Both the position numbers and the translations under genes were made by a program. 64,000 nt of DNA, taken from assembly GCF_034274695.1 (NCBI RefSeq), contig NZ_CP128362.1:434001-498000 (forward strand), written 5' to 3'. This DNA is from Chitinophaga sp. LS1 (lineage in GTDB: Bacteria; Bacteroidota; Bacteroidia; Chitinophagales; Chitinophagaceae). The notes beneath the pieces are model-generated. The model saw only the letters and a program-made list of their open reading frames with translations, searched no databases and had not been told where the DNA came from. Each line of letters begins with the position of its first letter. The stretch's first letter is position 1. Positions 1-8,828 of this stretch are shown piece by piece.

Positions 1-40
1 CTTCGTCGCCCCACTGCAGGCCCAGCAAAACATCTACCAT
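1..40 (-). CDS. purA: Adenylosuccinate synthetase, N-terminal fragment
   Basis: The first 13 codons of a minus-strand gene are present, starting with ATG at 40-38 and running off the left edge. They read MVDVLLGLQWGDE, which is the start of PurA; the LGLQWGDEGKG stretch is its GTP-binding loop. PurA joins IMP and aspartate with GTP to make adenylosuccinate in AMP synthesis. The fragment is very short, but this N-terminus is highly diagnostic. A good promoter lies just upstream at 72-103. Confidence 0.85.
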   Translation of the reverse strand, partial: MVDVLLGLQWGDE

Positions 41-71
41 AAGAATTGATATTGATTTTAAAAAGAAGTGG

Positions 72-103
72 CAAAATTACGGGGAAAAAGGAATAATTAC
101 AAT
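72..103 (-). promoter_or_regulatory. Bacteroidota-type promoter for purA
   Basis: On the minus strand the sequence TAATTTTG (79-72) matches the TANNTTTG -7 box, with a TTG about 20 bases upstream as a weak -33 element. It lies about 32 bases before the purA start codon. Confidence 0.5.
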
Positions 104-131
104 TATACCTCGTTGTCAATTGACAAAAAAA

Positions 132-151
132 AGGGTTGCCTGGCGGCAACC
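132..151. terminator. Hairpin downstream of relA/spoT
   Basis: GGGTTGCC-tggc-GGCAACCC is a perfect 8-bp stem with a 4-base loop. It lies 12 bases past the stop codon of the minus-strand relA/spoT gene, and an A-run at 124-131 gives the U-run on the minus strand. Confidence 0.8.
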
Positions 152-162
152 CCATAAATAGT

Positions 163-2415
163 TTACTCGTCTTCCAGCCGGTTTACGGACTGAATACCAT
201 CCAGCTTACCCAAACGCAGGAACAACTCATCCAGCTCCTCCTTGTCGTGCACAAACACCTTTATCAACCCCTCAAACAGGCCTTCCTTGGACTCGATCGT
301 CAACCCTGCTATATTTATTTTTAATTCGCCGGAAATAATATTAGTAATCTTGTGAATCACCCCTACATCATCCATTCCTACCAGGCGCAGACCGGTCAGG
401 AAGGAGATCTCCCTGTTCTTCACCCACTTGGTCTTTACAACCCTGTGACCGTAATTAGCCAGCAACTGGGCGGCATTCGGACAGTTCGTACGGTGTATTT
501 TCAATCCTTCACTGGCAGTAATGAACCCAAATACATCGTCTCCCGGAATCGGACGACAACAATTGGCCAGTTTGTAGGCAATCTTGTCAGAACTTTCACC
601 AAATATAATCAGCTCCGCATCCTTCTTGGAAGGCAACTGGTGCTTGATGTGGTCTTCGGCTATGTGCTCCGGTGACTTAACCGGTACCGGCTTAGGTGCA
701 TCCAGCTTATCGCCCAATATATTGAACTGTTTCAATTCTTTCAGGTCAATATTCTTCACCGCGATCTGATAATACAGATCTAGTGGAGAAGGTTGCTTAT
801 AGAATTGTACCAGTTCATTAATATTATGTTGACTGGCAGATACTTTCAGGTGATCCAGTTTCCGCTCCAGCACATCCTTACCATCCATGGCTATCTTACG
901 CTTCTCTTCCTTCAGAGCGTCCTTAATCTTGGACTTAGCCTTGGCGGTCAGTACGTAGTTCAGCCAGTCTTCAGAAGGCTTTTGCTTATTGGAAGTAATG
1001 ATTTCCACCTGGTCCCCGCTGCGCAGTTTATGGCTGAGTGGTACCAGTTTGTAATTCACCTTGGCGCCTATACATTTATTACCTACCGCACTGTGAATAG
1101 CGTAGGCAAAGTCAAGCGCCGTGGAGTTGACCGGCATGATCTTGAGATCCCCTTTAGGAGTATATACATAGATCTCTTCTGTGAACAGGTTGCTCTTGAA
1201 GTCGGCCAGAAAATCCAGGGTATTGGAATCAGGGTTGTTCAGGATCTCACGGATCTGGTTGAACCACTGATCGAATTTGTTTTCGGTATCCTGCTTCTGG
1301 TTACTACCTTCTTTGTAGCGCCAGTGGGCAGCCAGACCTTTTTCGGCGTAGTCGTTCATACGCTTGGTCCTGATCTGGACTTCCACCCATTTACCGGCTG
1401 GGCCCATTACAGTTACGTGCAGGGCTTCGTATCCATTGGATTTAGGATTACTCAGCCAGTCGCGGGTACGCTCAGGACTGGGGTGGTAAAAGTCGGTGAT
1501 GATGGAATACACTTTCCAGCAATCAGACTTTTCCTTATCCACAGGGGAGTCCATGATAATACGGATCGCAAAGAGGTCGTACACTTCCTCGAAAGTGATG
1601 CCTTTCTTCTTGATCTTATTCCATATAGAGTGAATGGATTTAGGTCTCCCGAATATTTCGAAAGTTAATCCCTCTTCCTGGAGAACTTCTTTGATTGGTT
1701 TGATGAACTCGTTGATATACCGGGTACGCTCACGCTTGGTCTCCTTCAGTTTACGGGCTATTTCACGATAGGTCTGCTGTTCCGTATACTTCATGGAAAG
1801 GTCTTCCATCTCGGACTTGATATCGTACATACCGAGACGGTGAGCCAGCGGAGAGTAAATAAAGACGGTTTCTGATGCGATTTTCAGCTGTTTTTCACGA
1901 CTCATGCTATCCAGGGTACGCATGTTGTGAAGGCGGTCTGCCAATTTGATCAGAATAACACGGGGGTCATCTGCCAGGGTGAGCAGTATCTTCTTAAAGT
2001 TTTCCGCCTGTGCGGTACTGGTACTGGAATCGACCACGATCGATATTTTGGTAAGACCGTCTACGATGTGAGCGATCTCCGGACCAAAAGCCCGTTCTAT
2101 ATCTTCCAGTGTCACTTCTGTATCTTCTACAGTGTCGTGCAGGAGCGCACAGATAGCAGAGCGAACACCTAATCCTATTTCATCCACACAGATCTGTGCT
2201 ACAGCCAGGGGATGGAATATATAGGGCTCACCTGATTTACGTCGCATTTCCTTGTGAGCATCTGCTGCCATTTCGAAGGCAGTACGTACCAGCTCGCGAT
2301 CACCTTTCTTTAGTCGCGGTTTTAAGGCGCGTAGTAAAGCACGGTAATGACGAACAATTTCTTTTTTTTCCTGTTCCTCGTCGAGGTTATATGTTTTGAC
2401 TGCCACTGTATCCAT
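163..2415 (-). CDS. Bifunctional (p)ppGpp synthetase/hydrolase RelA/SpoT
   Basis: This is a full-length Rel-family enzyme of 750 residues that makes and breaks the alarmone (p)ppGpp. The N-terminal HD hydrolase domain keeps its key motifs (YIFHPLAVAQI, LLHDTVEDT), so hydrolase activity is expected. The synthetase domain follows (YDLFAIRI, SNGYEALHVTV). Next come a TGS domain, a Cys-containing region (LANCCRPIPGDDV) and a C-terminal ACT domain (GVIHKITNIISG). The open frame extends to a TTG at 2460, but the ATG at 2415 gives the usual start (MDTVAVKTYN). It is followed by a hairpin terminator. Confidence 0.95.
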   Translation of the reverse strand: MDTVAVKTYNLDEEQEKKEIVRHYRALLRALKPRLKKGDRELVRTAFEMAADAHKEMRRKSGEPYIFHPLAVAQICVDEIGLGVRSAICALLHDTVEDTEVTLEDIERAFGPEIAHIVDGLTKISIVVDSSTSTAQAENFKKILLTLADDPRVILIKLADRLHNMRTLDSMSREKQLKIASETVFIYSPLAHRLGMYDIKSEMEDLSMKYTEQQTYREIARKLKETKRERTRYINEFIKPIKEVLQEEGLTFEIFGRPKSIHSIWNKIKKKGITFEEVYDLFAIRIIMDSPVDKEKSDCWKVYSIITDFYHPSPERTRDWLSNPKSNGYEALHVTVMGPAGKWVEVQIRTKRMNDYAEKGLAAHWRYKEGSNQKQDTENKFDQWFNQIREILNNPDSNTLDFLADFKSNLFTEEIYVYTPKGDLKIMPVNSTALDFAYAIHSAVGNKCIGAKVNYKLVPLSHKLRSGDQVEIITSNKQKPSEDWLNYVLTAKAKSKIKDALKEEKRKIAMDGKDVLERKLDHLKVSASQHNINELVQFYKQPSPLDLYYQIAVKNIDLKELKQFNILGDKLDAPKPVPVKSPEHIAEDHIKHQLPSKKDAELIIFGESSDKIAYKLANCCRPIPGDDVFGFITASEGLKIHRTNCPNAAQLLANYGHRVVKTKWVKNREISFLTGLRLVGMDDVGVIHKITNIISGELKINIAGLTIESKEGLFEGLIKVFVHDKEELDELFLRLGKLDGIQSVNRLEDE

Positions 2416-2551
2416 CTGGACTAAAGTTACAATTTTCTTGCATAAGAACCATAGTCCCAAATCCCACGGTAGTGCTATCTTTTATAATGGGTTACAGCGT
2501 CTGCTCCCCTACCTGAAAGGGTCATTTGGTTGATTTTTATTTAGAAAGAAA

Positions 2552-3268
2552 TTATTCTCCCCCCAATTTACATTTGTGCAATACTTCCCAGGAAGTGCCG
2601 GTATGTCTCAAAAGATACAGGTTATTGACCCTGAAGGCGGCATGGAATTCTTTTTCCTCGTATTCCAGCCGGGCCAATTCAAAAGCCCCTTCCGCTATAT
2701 CATTCAGTGCCAATGAGATGTGTGGATTAAACCCATATTTAGCCAGCATATTACTGAACCCGAAGTCCTTTCTCAGCAGCAAAATTAATTGCTTATGCAG
2801 GTGCATAATAGGGGCAGTCTTCACTACATTGATAAAGATGAGTCTTCTGTTCTCAAGAGCAACAGCGCCAAAACCATCCAACTGGATGTCGAAAGGGGTC
2901 ATGGCCGATGCAAAATCCGTCAATCCCTCGCAAAAGTCCTTTTCCAGCACGGGATCGGCTGTGAACGGTACTTGTATGGTAATGTACGGTAATACCTTCA
3001 ATGCTTTGCGGGCATCATAGAAGTCTGCAAATTCCTGCTTCATTCTGATAATTTCCTTGCCCACTGCGGCATTAGGTAATAAAGCAATAAAATAGATCTT
3101 ACTTTCCTTCTTTGGCTTTTTAGGGCGTGATGGTTTGCGGGGATTAACCTCCCTTCCCTGTGAGTGGCCGTTCCGGCGGCGATCATTGTTCTGTTGCTCA
3201 TATCGTGGTTGTCCATGCCCGAACTTACCGCCGTTTACCAGCCCGGGCCCTTTTCTTTCATAGTGCAT
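2552..3268 (-). CDS. 2'-5' RNA ligase / 2H phosphoesterase-like protein
   Basis: A 238-residue protein. About 55 basic, Arg/Lys/Pro-rich residues precede a 2H-phosphoesterase-like domain from about residue 57 (KIYFIALLPNAAVGKEI). The second His motif is intact (NPHISLAL, His183). The first, expected as H-x-T, reads LPYITIQV, so Tyr95 replaces the His. Members of this superfamily normally need both His residues to cleave or ligate 2',5' or cyclic phosphodiester bonds, so activity may be lost or changed. The basic N-terminus suggests RNA binding. It stands alone between relA/spoT and a response regulator. Confidence 0.75.
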   Translation of the reverse strand: MHYERKGPGLVNGGKFGHGQPRYEQQNNDRRRNGHSQGREVNPRKPSRPKKPKKESKIYFIALLPNAAVGKEIIRMKQEFADFYDARKALKVLPYITIQVPFTADPVLEKDFCEGLTDFASAMTPFDIQLDGFGAVALENRRLIFINVVKTAPIMHLHKQLILLLRKDFGFSNMLAKYGFNPHISLALNDIAEGAFELARLEYEEKEFHAAFRVNNLYLLRHTGTSWEVLHKCKLGGE

Positions 3269-3412
3269 TGTGTACAGTTAGTGGATGGTGATGGGGTTCT
3301 ATTGCCTGAATCCTTGCTTTGTAATATGATTGTGCTCTCTTTTATAAAATTTATTCGTCCGGATATTATATTCCTGCCTGATTCTGACAGACGTACTCCC
3401 TTAATATTGTGA

Positions 3413-4114
3413 TTAGTCTTTTGGTATGTTTAGCCGGATGCCCACATTGTGCAACGTCTCTAAATCGATGCCCGGTTCCATCTTAAAATGCTTGCGTAGT
3501 CGGGTGATGAATACATCCATACTTCGGCTGGAGAAGAAACTACTGTTGCCCCAAACTTTCAATAATATTTCATCACGCTTGACCAGCTTATTGCTATTTT
3601 CCACCAGGTACTTCAACACTTTCGCCTCTTTTTTGGTCAGTGCTGCGATGGTTTCTCCATCTTCCTTGGTGAGTTCTTTTTCGTCGTAATTAAAACGCAC
3701 ATGCCCGATGCGGTAAATGCCATCCCCCGGTATTTCCTTGGGCAATGTCCTGCGCAAAAATACCCGGATGCGCATCACCAGTTCCCGCATGCTAAACGGC
3801 TTTATGATATAATCGTCTCCCCCGATCCGGAAACCGTGCAATCGATCTTCGTCCAGTGAACGCGAAGAAATAAATATAATAGGAATCATCCCATTCCGCT
3901 TTCGAATGTCCTGCGCGAGCGAAAAACCATCCCTCTTAGGCATGACCACATCTAATATGACCAGATCAAAATCATCTCTCTGAAATTTTTTCCAGGCTAC
4001 CTCCCCATCAAAGCAATGCACCACATGATAACCCGCCTGTTCCAGATGTTTTTTAACTACATTTCCGTAGTGATAATCGTCTTCTGCAAGAAGGATCGAT
4101 ACATTACTCTCCAT
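3413..4114 (-). CDS. OmpR/PhoB-type response regulator
   Basis: A 233-residue two-component regulator. The receiver domain (about 1-125) has the acidic pair (LAEDDYHYG), the phospho-acceptor Asp (FDLVILDVVMPKRDG) and the conserved Lys (YIIKPFS). A winged-helix DNA-binding domain follows (LTKKEAKVLKYLVEN, SMDVFITRLRKHF). No kinase gene is adjacent. The receiver resembles Bacteroides RprY, and the kinase at 20400-21755 looks RprX-like, so the two could be partners although 16 kb apart; that pairing is inference. Confidence 0.9.
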   Translation of the reverse strand: MESNVSILLAEDDYHYGNVVKKHLEQAGYHVVHCFDGEVAWKKFQRDDFDLVILDVVMPKRDGFSLAQDIRKRNGMIPIIFISSRSLDEDRLHGFRIGGDDYIIKPFSMRELVMRIRVFLRRTLPKEIPGDGIYRIGHVRFNYDEKELTKEDGETIAALTKKEAKVLKYLVENSNKLVKRDEILLKVWGNSSFFSSRSMDVFITRLRKHFKMEPGIDLETLHNVGIRLNIPKD

Positions 4115-4344
4115 AAGTAAAAGTTTTCCCCGTTACAATTTAGGTCGTTAACAAAACTGCTTGTACCCTTTTTCTACTTCCAAATTTTTACAATATTGCT
4201 GAATTAACTTTTGAATTTAGTTAATAAGAAGTTATTGATCAGAAATACTCGCTCAAGACAACAGATGTAACGGTTTTGAATTAGGGTTACTCAAAATGGT
4301 ATTCTAAATATCGAATTTATAATATGTCATTACTCATATTAACA

Positions 4345-4382
4345 AAAAAAATGGCCACCAGTTCACCGGCGGCCATTTTTTT
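4345..4382. terminator. Terminator after the fucosidase gene
   Basis: AAAAAAATGGCC (4345-4356) pairs perfectly with GGCCATTTTTTT (4371-4382). The A/T-rich flanks would work in both directions. It lies 20 bases past the stop of the minus-strand GH29 gene. Confidence 0.85.
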
Positions 4383-4401
4383 AAAGTTTTTTTTATCCAG
4401 C

Positions 4402-5859
4402 TCAGGATGCAACTGCAGAAATTCTGATAGCTATAGCATGCTGAAAACCTTTTTTCTGTAACGCAGCCGGGATTGTGATAGTGGTAATATCACCAGTTAC
4501 TTTCCAGCTCAGTTTTTCTTTCGCACCCAGCATTTCCAGCTTAGCACCTTTAGCAGGTGTCAGCCCCTTAAATGCAATGTTAGCCGGCAATTGCTCATCT
4601 TTATCCAGCAGGTATATCGCATATACACTGCCGTCTTTCTTCCGTGTAAAACATACTTTTCCATCTTTATACGGAGCAACAGATTTTGTGGCATAGATCG
4701 CATCACCATTTACATGCATCCATGCACCAATAGCAGTCATGGTTGTATACGCCTCGTCGTGCAACTGACCATCAGGACCCGGACCTACGTTCAGCAGGTA
4801 GTTACCACCTTTTGCCACGATGTCGATCAGGTGATGGATCAGTTCATTCACAGATTTGTAATGATCGTTCGGTACATAAGACCAGCTATTCGCCATGGTC
4901 ATACAGGTTTCCCATGGGTAATCCAGTGGTTTGTCAGGAATCTGCTGCTCTGGAGTACGATAGTTTTCGTTCGGACCATGTACCTCGCGGTCTACCACGA
5001 TCAGACCTGGCTGGTGTGTACGCGCCATGGCCGCAATACCATCCATGTCAATATCTTCATCCTGCTTGATCATTTTTTCACCGGTTTCAGCGGCGGTAAT
5101 GTCTGCAGCAGATTTTTTATCCTGTTTACGAGGACGTACCCAGCCACCATCTAACCACAGGATGTCAATTTTACCATAACCTGTCATTAGTTCTTCGATC
5201 TGGTTGTAGGTATACTGACGAAAAGCTTTCCAGCGATCAGGATATTTACTTACATCATAGTTTACATGCCTGTCTTTGGGTGGAAAGTAAGACCACCAAT
5301 AGTCCTGGCTATGCCAGTCAGGTTTGGAGAAGTAAGCACCTGCGTGCAAACCTTCTTTGCGGAAAGCTTCAAATACTTCTTTAGCAATGTTTGAACGGGG
5401 ATCTTTTCCGAATGCAAAGTTTGGATTGGATACTTTGTAATCAGTTTGTTTGGTATCAAACATACAGAAACCGTCGTGGTGCTTGGTAGTGAATACTACG
5501 TATTTCATACCTGCATCCTTTGCCGCTTTTGCCCATTTGGAAGGGTCGAACTTTGTAGGATTGAAAGTTTTACCCAGTTCTTCATACTTTTTCACATAGT
5601 CATAGTATGGAATACCGTATGGCTGACGTTGTGTCCATCCTTCATCTTCAGGACAGATGCTCCATGATTCTACAATACCCATTTGAGAATATGCCCCCCA
5701 ATGGATCAGCATACCGAATTTCCAGTCAGACCACTCTTCCAGGTTCTGTTGAACGGCTTTGTCTGTAGGTGGGATGTAGGGTGGAATTTGTTGGTGCTGC
5801 GCACTGGCTGAACCTATTAGCAATAGTGCGCTGCTTAAAAGCATACAAAGTTTTCGCAT
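4402..5859 (-). CDS. Alpha-L-fucosidase, GH29, secreted
   Basis: A 485-residue glycoside hydrolase with a Sec signal peptide (MRKLCMLLSSALLLIGSASA). The GH29 barrel shows WKFGMLIHWGAYS near the N-terminus, KYVVFTTKHHDGFCMFD, and the nucleophile region IDILWLDGGW with the catalytic Asp. The family removes terminal alpha-L-fucose from glycans. It starts only 2 bases after the stop of the GH2 beta-mannosidase, so both are surely co-transcribed, and a strong terminator follows. The protein is probably periplasmic or exported. Confidence 0.92.
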   Translation of the reverse strand: MRKLCMLLSSALLLIGSASAQHQQIPPYIPPTDKAVQQNLEEWSDWKFGMLIHWGAYSQMGIVESWSICPEDEGWTQRQPYGIPYYDYVKKYEELGKTFNPTKFDPSKWAKAAKDAGMKYVVFTTKHHDGFCMFDTKQTDYKVSNPNFAFGKDPRSNIAKEVFEAFRKEGLHAGAYFSKPDWHSQDYWWSYFPPKDRHVNYDVSKYPDRWKAFRQYTYNQIEELMTGYGKIDILWLDGGWVRPRKQDKKSAADITAAETGEKMIKQDEDIDMDGIAAMARTHQPGLIVVDREVHGPNENYRTPEQQIPDKPLDYPWETCMTMANSWSYVPNDHYKSVNELIHHLIDIVAKGGNYLLNVGPGPDGQLHDEAYTTMTAIGAWMHVNGDAIYATKSVAPYKDGKVCFTRKKDGSVYAIYLLDKDEQLPANIAFKGLTPAKGAKLEMLGAKEKLSWKVTGDITTITIPAALQKKGFQHAIAIRISAVAS

Positions 5860-5861
5860 GT

Positions 5862-8396
5862 TTAATTTTTAAATGTATCTCTGAGACTTATAACCTTTAT
5901 CTTATCCATTAGCGGTGCCGCTAATTTGTTGAGCCATATATCCTTCGTCTGGCCAGGCAGCAGATCAAAATAGTTATCGCTAAAAGTCAATTCCGGATCT
6001 TCACATTGCAGGTATACGTTCTTTGCAAGTTGAGTCGCCGTTACCAAAATATGGAGAGCCAGGGTATCATCATTCGCCACTTCTATTTTCAATCCAGGGT
6101 CCGGTAATATTAGATCTTTGGTTTTAGCAAAATAATATACATTCTCACTTAATAACTTATCACTATTTACCACTTTCGTATAGAATATTACCTTTCCGGT
6201 GTCTGCCGGCTGCAAAATAGTGTTCAATGGTATTTCGTGAACAATGGTACTTTTGTTACCTTCTATATTAATATTCACTGATTTTTCCCACAAAATCTTG
6301 CCGCCAAAGTCCATTAGTTTCATTTCGAGTTTTGCCTTGCGGTCTTTATTTTCATCAGAAATAAGATAAGTCTTTAAGTTACCATTTTTTACGATATTGC
6401 TCACTAACAATGGTTCATATGCCTTCTTTACAAAGAACTGCATGGCTTTCCAGCGACCGTAATAATCAATACCTGACCAGGATGGGCCAGGCCAACAATC
6501 ATCTAACTGCCAGTACAGCGTACCCATACAAAAAGGCATGGCCCTACGATGCGCTTCGATACCCATTTTCATACCTTCTGCCTGCAATACATGATTCACA
6601 TACAGGAAGAATTCAAAATTTGTAGGTTCTTTATAATAATGTAAGAGATAAGTCCTGATAGCAGCATTCCCCCTGTTGAAACTCTTTTGGTGTGATAACA
6701 TCACAGGAGAATATATATCTCTATCCTGCGCTGATGTAAACCGCTTTACTGTCTGGATATCAGGGAAAGACTGAAAACCATATTCACTCATAAACCTTGG
6801 AATATGTTCTTCAAAAGCTTCGAACCATTCCATACCATGCCACACCCCCCAATAGTGATTATCACCAATAGTGAAATCTTCTTTGGTACCCCAGTTGCTA
6901 ATAGGTGATGATGGGAAATAAAATCTGTCTGCATCATATTGCTGAATGATTTTTGGTAGCTGCACTTTGAAGAGTTCATCATACCCAGCTCTCATATCCG
7001 CCCATTGTTTTTCTGTATAGCCATACCCTTCTTTCCAACCCCAATGATCAATCGCAACACCTATCTCATTATTACCACACCACAGTGCAAGTGAAGGATG
7101 ATTACGTAGACGGGTAATGTTAGCACCCAGTTCCGCTTCCACATTTTTCAGAATTTTTGATGTAGGATAAGTTGAACAGGCAAAGAGTAAATCCTGCCAT
7201 ACCAGTATACCATATCTATCCGCGAAATCATAGAAACGGTCATCTTCATAAATACCACCACCCCACACACGAACCATGTTGAAATTGGACACCTTCATAT
7301 CATTGAACAACTTTGCATACCTTTCTGTAGTTACACGCGGCAGGAAGTTATCCAACGGAATGTAATCAGCACCTTTCATAAATACAGGCCGTCCATTTAC
7401 TTTTACATAAAAGCTCACACCCATACTGTCAGGTTTATTCACCACTTCTATCGTGCGCAGACCGATGTTCAATGCACGTGATTGTAACAATTCATTTCCA
7501 TCGTAGAGAGATACCTTCACTTTATATAAGTACGGATCGCCTAAGCCGTTAGGCCACCAGCGACGTGGGTTTGAGATAGTAAAAGAGGCAGATAAAGTAT
7601 CTCCTTCGAATGGTTTAGTAATGGTGGAAAATAGCTTGTCAGGGCTTTCTATTTTAATAGTGTACTTCTTTTTTGCGGCTGTCTGGAATTTCAGTTTCGC
7701 CAGTATCACCGCTGATTTATCAGTCAGTTGTTTTTGCTTAAGATATACATCTTCAATACTTACTTTATCTCCATATTCCAAATACACAGGCCGCCATATA
7801 CCTGATGTCACTAATCTTGGCCCCCAGTCCCATCCATAATGATAAGGTGCTTTTCTCGCATACACACTCAAAGGAATATCACTCGCATCATTACCTGCAG
7901 GATAGATCACATCATCATGTAAGAAGTTGTTCATATCATGCCTGATAGGACTGTAGAAAACAAGACGCAAAGTATTGTCCCCTTCTTTTACCTTTTGCTT
8001 AATTTGTGCCTTAAGTGGTACAAACATATTGGAACTGGTAGCAATAGAATCGCCATTGATGAAGATAGCTGCATAAGTATCCAGACCTTTAAAATCCAGC
8101 GCAAGCCAGTCGTGCTGTAACATCTCTTTTGTTACAGTAAAAGAGGTTTGGTATTGCCAGTTTTTCTTATCCACCCATTGTACCGACTTTTCATTCATAC
8201 CAACGTAGGGATCAGGAATGAGATGGTGGGCCATCAGGTCAGTGTGGACGGTGCCTGGCACGGTAGCTGAGCGCCATGCAGTGTCGTCAGTGCTTGAGAA
8301 TTTCCAGTCTTTGTTTAGTTCAATTTGCTGGAAAGACTGTGCTCCTGCTGTGGCCGTAAGCAGGCACAGGCAGGCAATATTCACATAACGTCTCAT
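5862..8396 (-). CDS. Beta-mannosidase, GH2, secreted
   Basis: An 844-residue GH2 enzyme with a signal peptide (MRRYVNIACLCLLTATAGA). It has the N-terminal sugar-binding fold, an immunoglobulin-like domain, then the catalytic barrel with the acid/base motif LWCGNNEIG and the nucleophile motif FMSEYGFQSFP. The alternating Trp-rich stretches (ARKAPYHYGWDWGP, GTLYWQLDDCWPG) are typical of beta-mannosidases rather than beta-galactosidases. With the adjacent fucosidase it suggests trimming of fucosylated, mannose-containing glycans such as N-glycan cores. No SusC/D pair is nearby. Confidence 0.9.
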   Translation of the reverse strand: MRRYVNIACLCLLTATAGAQSFQQIELNKDWKFSSTDDTAWRSATVPGTVHTDLMAHHLIPDPYVGMNEKSVQWVDKKNWQYQTSFTVTKEMLQHDWLALDFKGLDTYAAIFINGDSIATSSNMFVPLKAQIKQKVKEGDNTLRLVFYSPIRHDMNNFLHDDVIYPAGNDASDIPLSVYARKAPYHYGWDWGPRLVTSGIWRPVYLEYGDKVSIEDVYLKQKQLTDKSAVILAKLKFQTAAKKKYTIKIESPDKLFSTITKPFEGDTLSASFTISNPRRWWPNGLGDPYLYKVKVSLYDGNELLQSRALNIGLRTIEVVNKPDSMGVSFYVKVNGRPVFMKGADYIPLDNFLPRVTTERYAKLFNDMKVSNFNMVRVWGGGIYEDDRFYDFADRYGILVWQDLLFACSTYPTSKILKNVEAELGANITRLRNHPSLALWCGNNEIGVAIDHWGWKEGYGYTEKQWADMRAGYDELFKVQLPKIIQQYDADRFYFPSSPISNWGTKEDFTIGDNHYWGVWHGMEWFEAFEEHIPRFMSEYGFQSFPDIQTVKRFTSAQDRDIYSPVMLSHQKSFNRGNAAIRTYLLHYYKEPTNFEFFLYVNHVLQAEGMKMGIEAHRRAMPFCMGTLYWQLDDCWPGPSWSGIDYYGRWKAMQFFVKKAYEPLLVSNIVKNGNLKTYLISDENKDRKAKLEMKLMDFGGKILWEKSVNINIEGNKSTIVHEIPLNTILQPADTGKVIFYTKVVNSDKLLSENVYYFAKTKDLILPDPGLKIEVANDDTLALHILVTATQLAKNVYLQCEDPELTFSDNYFDLLPGQTKDIWLNKLAAPLMDKIKVISLRDTFKN

Positions 8397-8428
8397 TATT
8401 GAAATTGATTATTTTTTTTGCATTCAAA

Positions 8429-8522
8429 CCTGCTGCCGCAGGTCTTTTCATTGTCCAAAGAAATGCCCATTAGGCATCAGCCCAAAATGAGATTTCTTCC
8501 TTGCTGCCGCAGGCCTTTTCAA
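8429..8522. repeat. Two copies of a TGCTGCCGCAGG repeat
   Basis: CCTGCTGCCGCAGG followed by TCTTTTCA occurs at 8429-8450, and a near copy (TTGCTGCCGCAGG then CCTTTTCA) at 8501-8521, about 72 bases apart. Each core can fold on itself. They lie between the beta-mannosidase and a small plus-strand gene and look like a short REP-like element or local duplication. Confidence 0.45.
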
Positions 8523-8523
8523 T

Positions 8524-8531
8524 TATCTTTG
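8524..8531 (+). promoter_or_regulatory. -7 promoter box just before the DUF6728 gene
   Basis: TATCTTTG fits the TANNTTTG -7 consensus and ends only 4 bases before the ATG at 8536. A transcript starting at the usual distance would have almost no leader. Confidence 0.5.
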
Positions 8532-8535
8532 TTGC

Positions 8536-8715
8536 ATGAAAAGCATATGGCAACAAATACTCCGTTATCTCTACATAGGTAAAAAAGATAAAAGCTCGCC
8601 GAATACGACAAGTGTAAAACTCATGCACGGCATGAACCGGATTTCTATCCTGGTCTTCCTTTTTGCATTAATTGTATTCGCGATTAAAATGATTTTTTTC
8701 AGACATCATCACTAA
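8536..8715 (+). CDS. Small DUF6728-like membrane protein
   Basis: A 59-codon plus-strand gene starting at ATG 8536 and ending with TAA. It has an aromatic N-terminus (MKSIWQQILRYLYIGKKD), a polar linker, the motif KLMHGMNRISIL, then one hydrophobic helix (VFLFALIVFAIKMIFF) and a short basic His-rich tail. This layout matches the short DUF6728 proteins of Bacteroidota as I recall them. The function is unknown, and it is probably a single-pass inner-membrane protein. A TANNTTTG box directly upstream supports expression. Confidence 0.75.
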   Translation: MKSIWQQILRYLYIGKKDKSSPNTTSVKLMHGMNRISILVFLFALIVFAIKMIFFRHHH

Positions 8716-8828
8716 GCAGGTTTCCTACCTACATAAAACCTTAAACACTTCCTGCATAAAGCAGATCTACTTCCCGCATTTAGTACACCTACTGCCTGCC
8801 CGAAGTACCTATCGCCTGCCTTAACCGC
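8716..8828. repeat. Degenerate short repeats upstream of lpxB 3' end
   Basis: The stretch holds loosely repeated phrases of the kind CTACTTCCTGCATAAAG, CTACTTCCCGCATTTAG and CTACTGCCTGCCCGAAG, about 28-30 bases apart. No gene is seen. It resembles the other 3'-end tandem duplications in this window. Confidence 0.35.
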
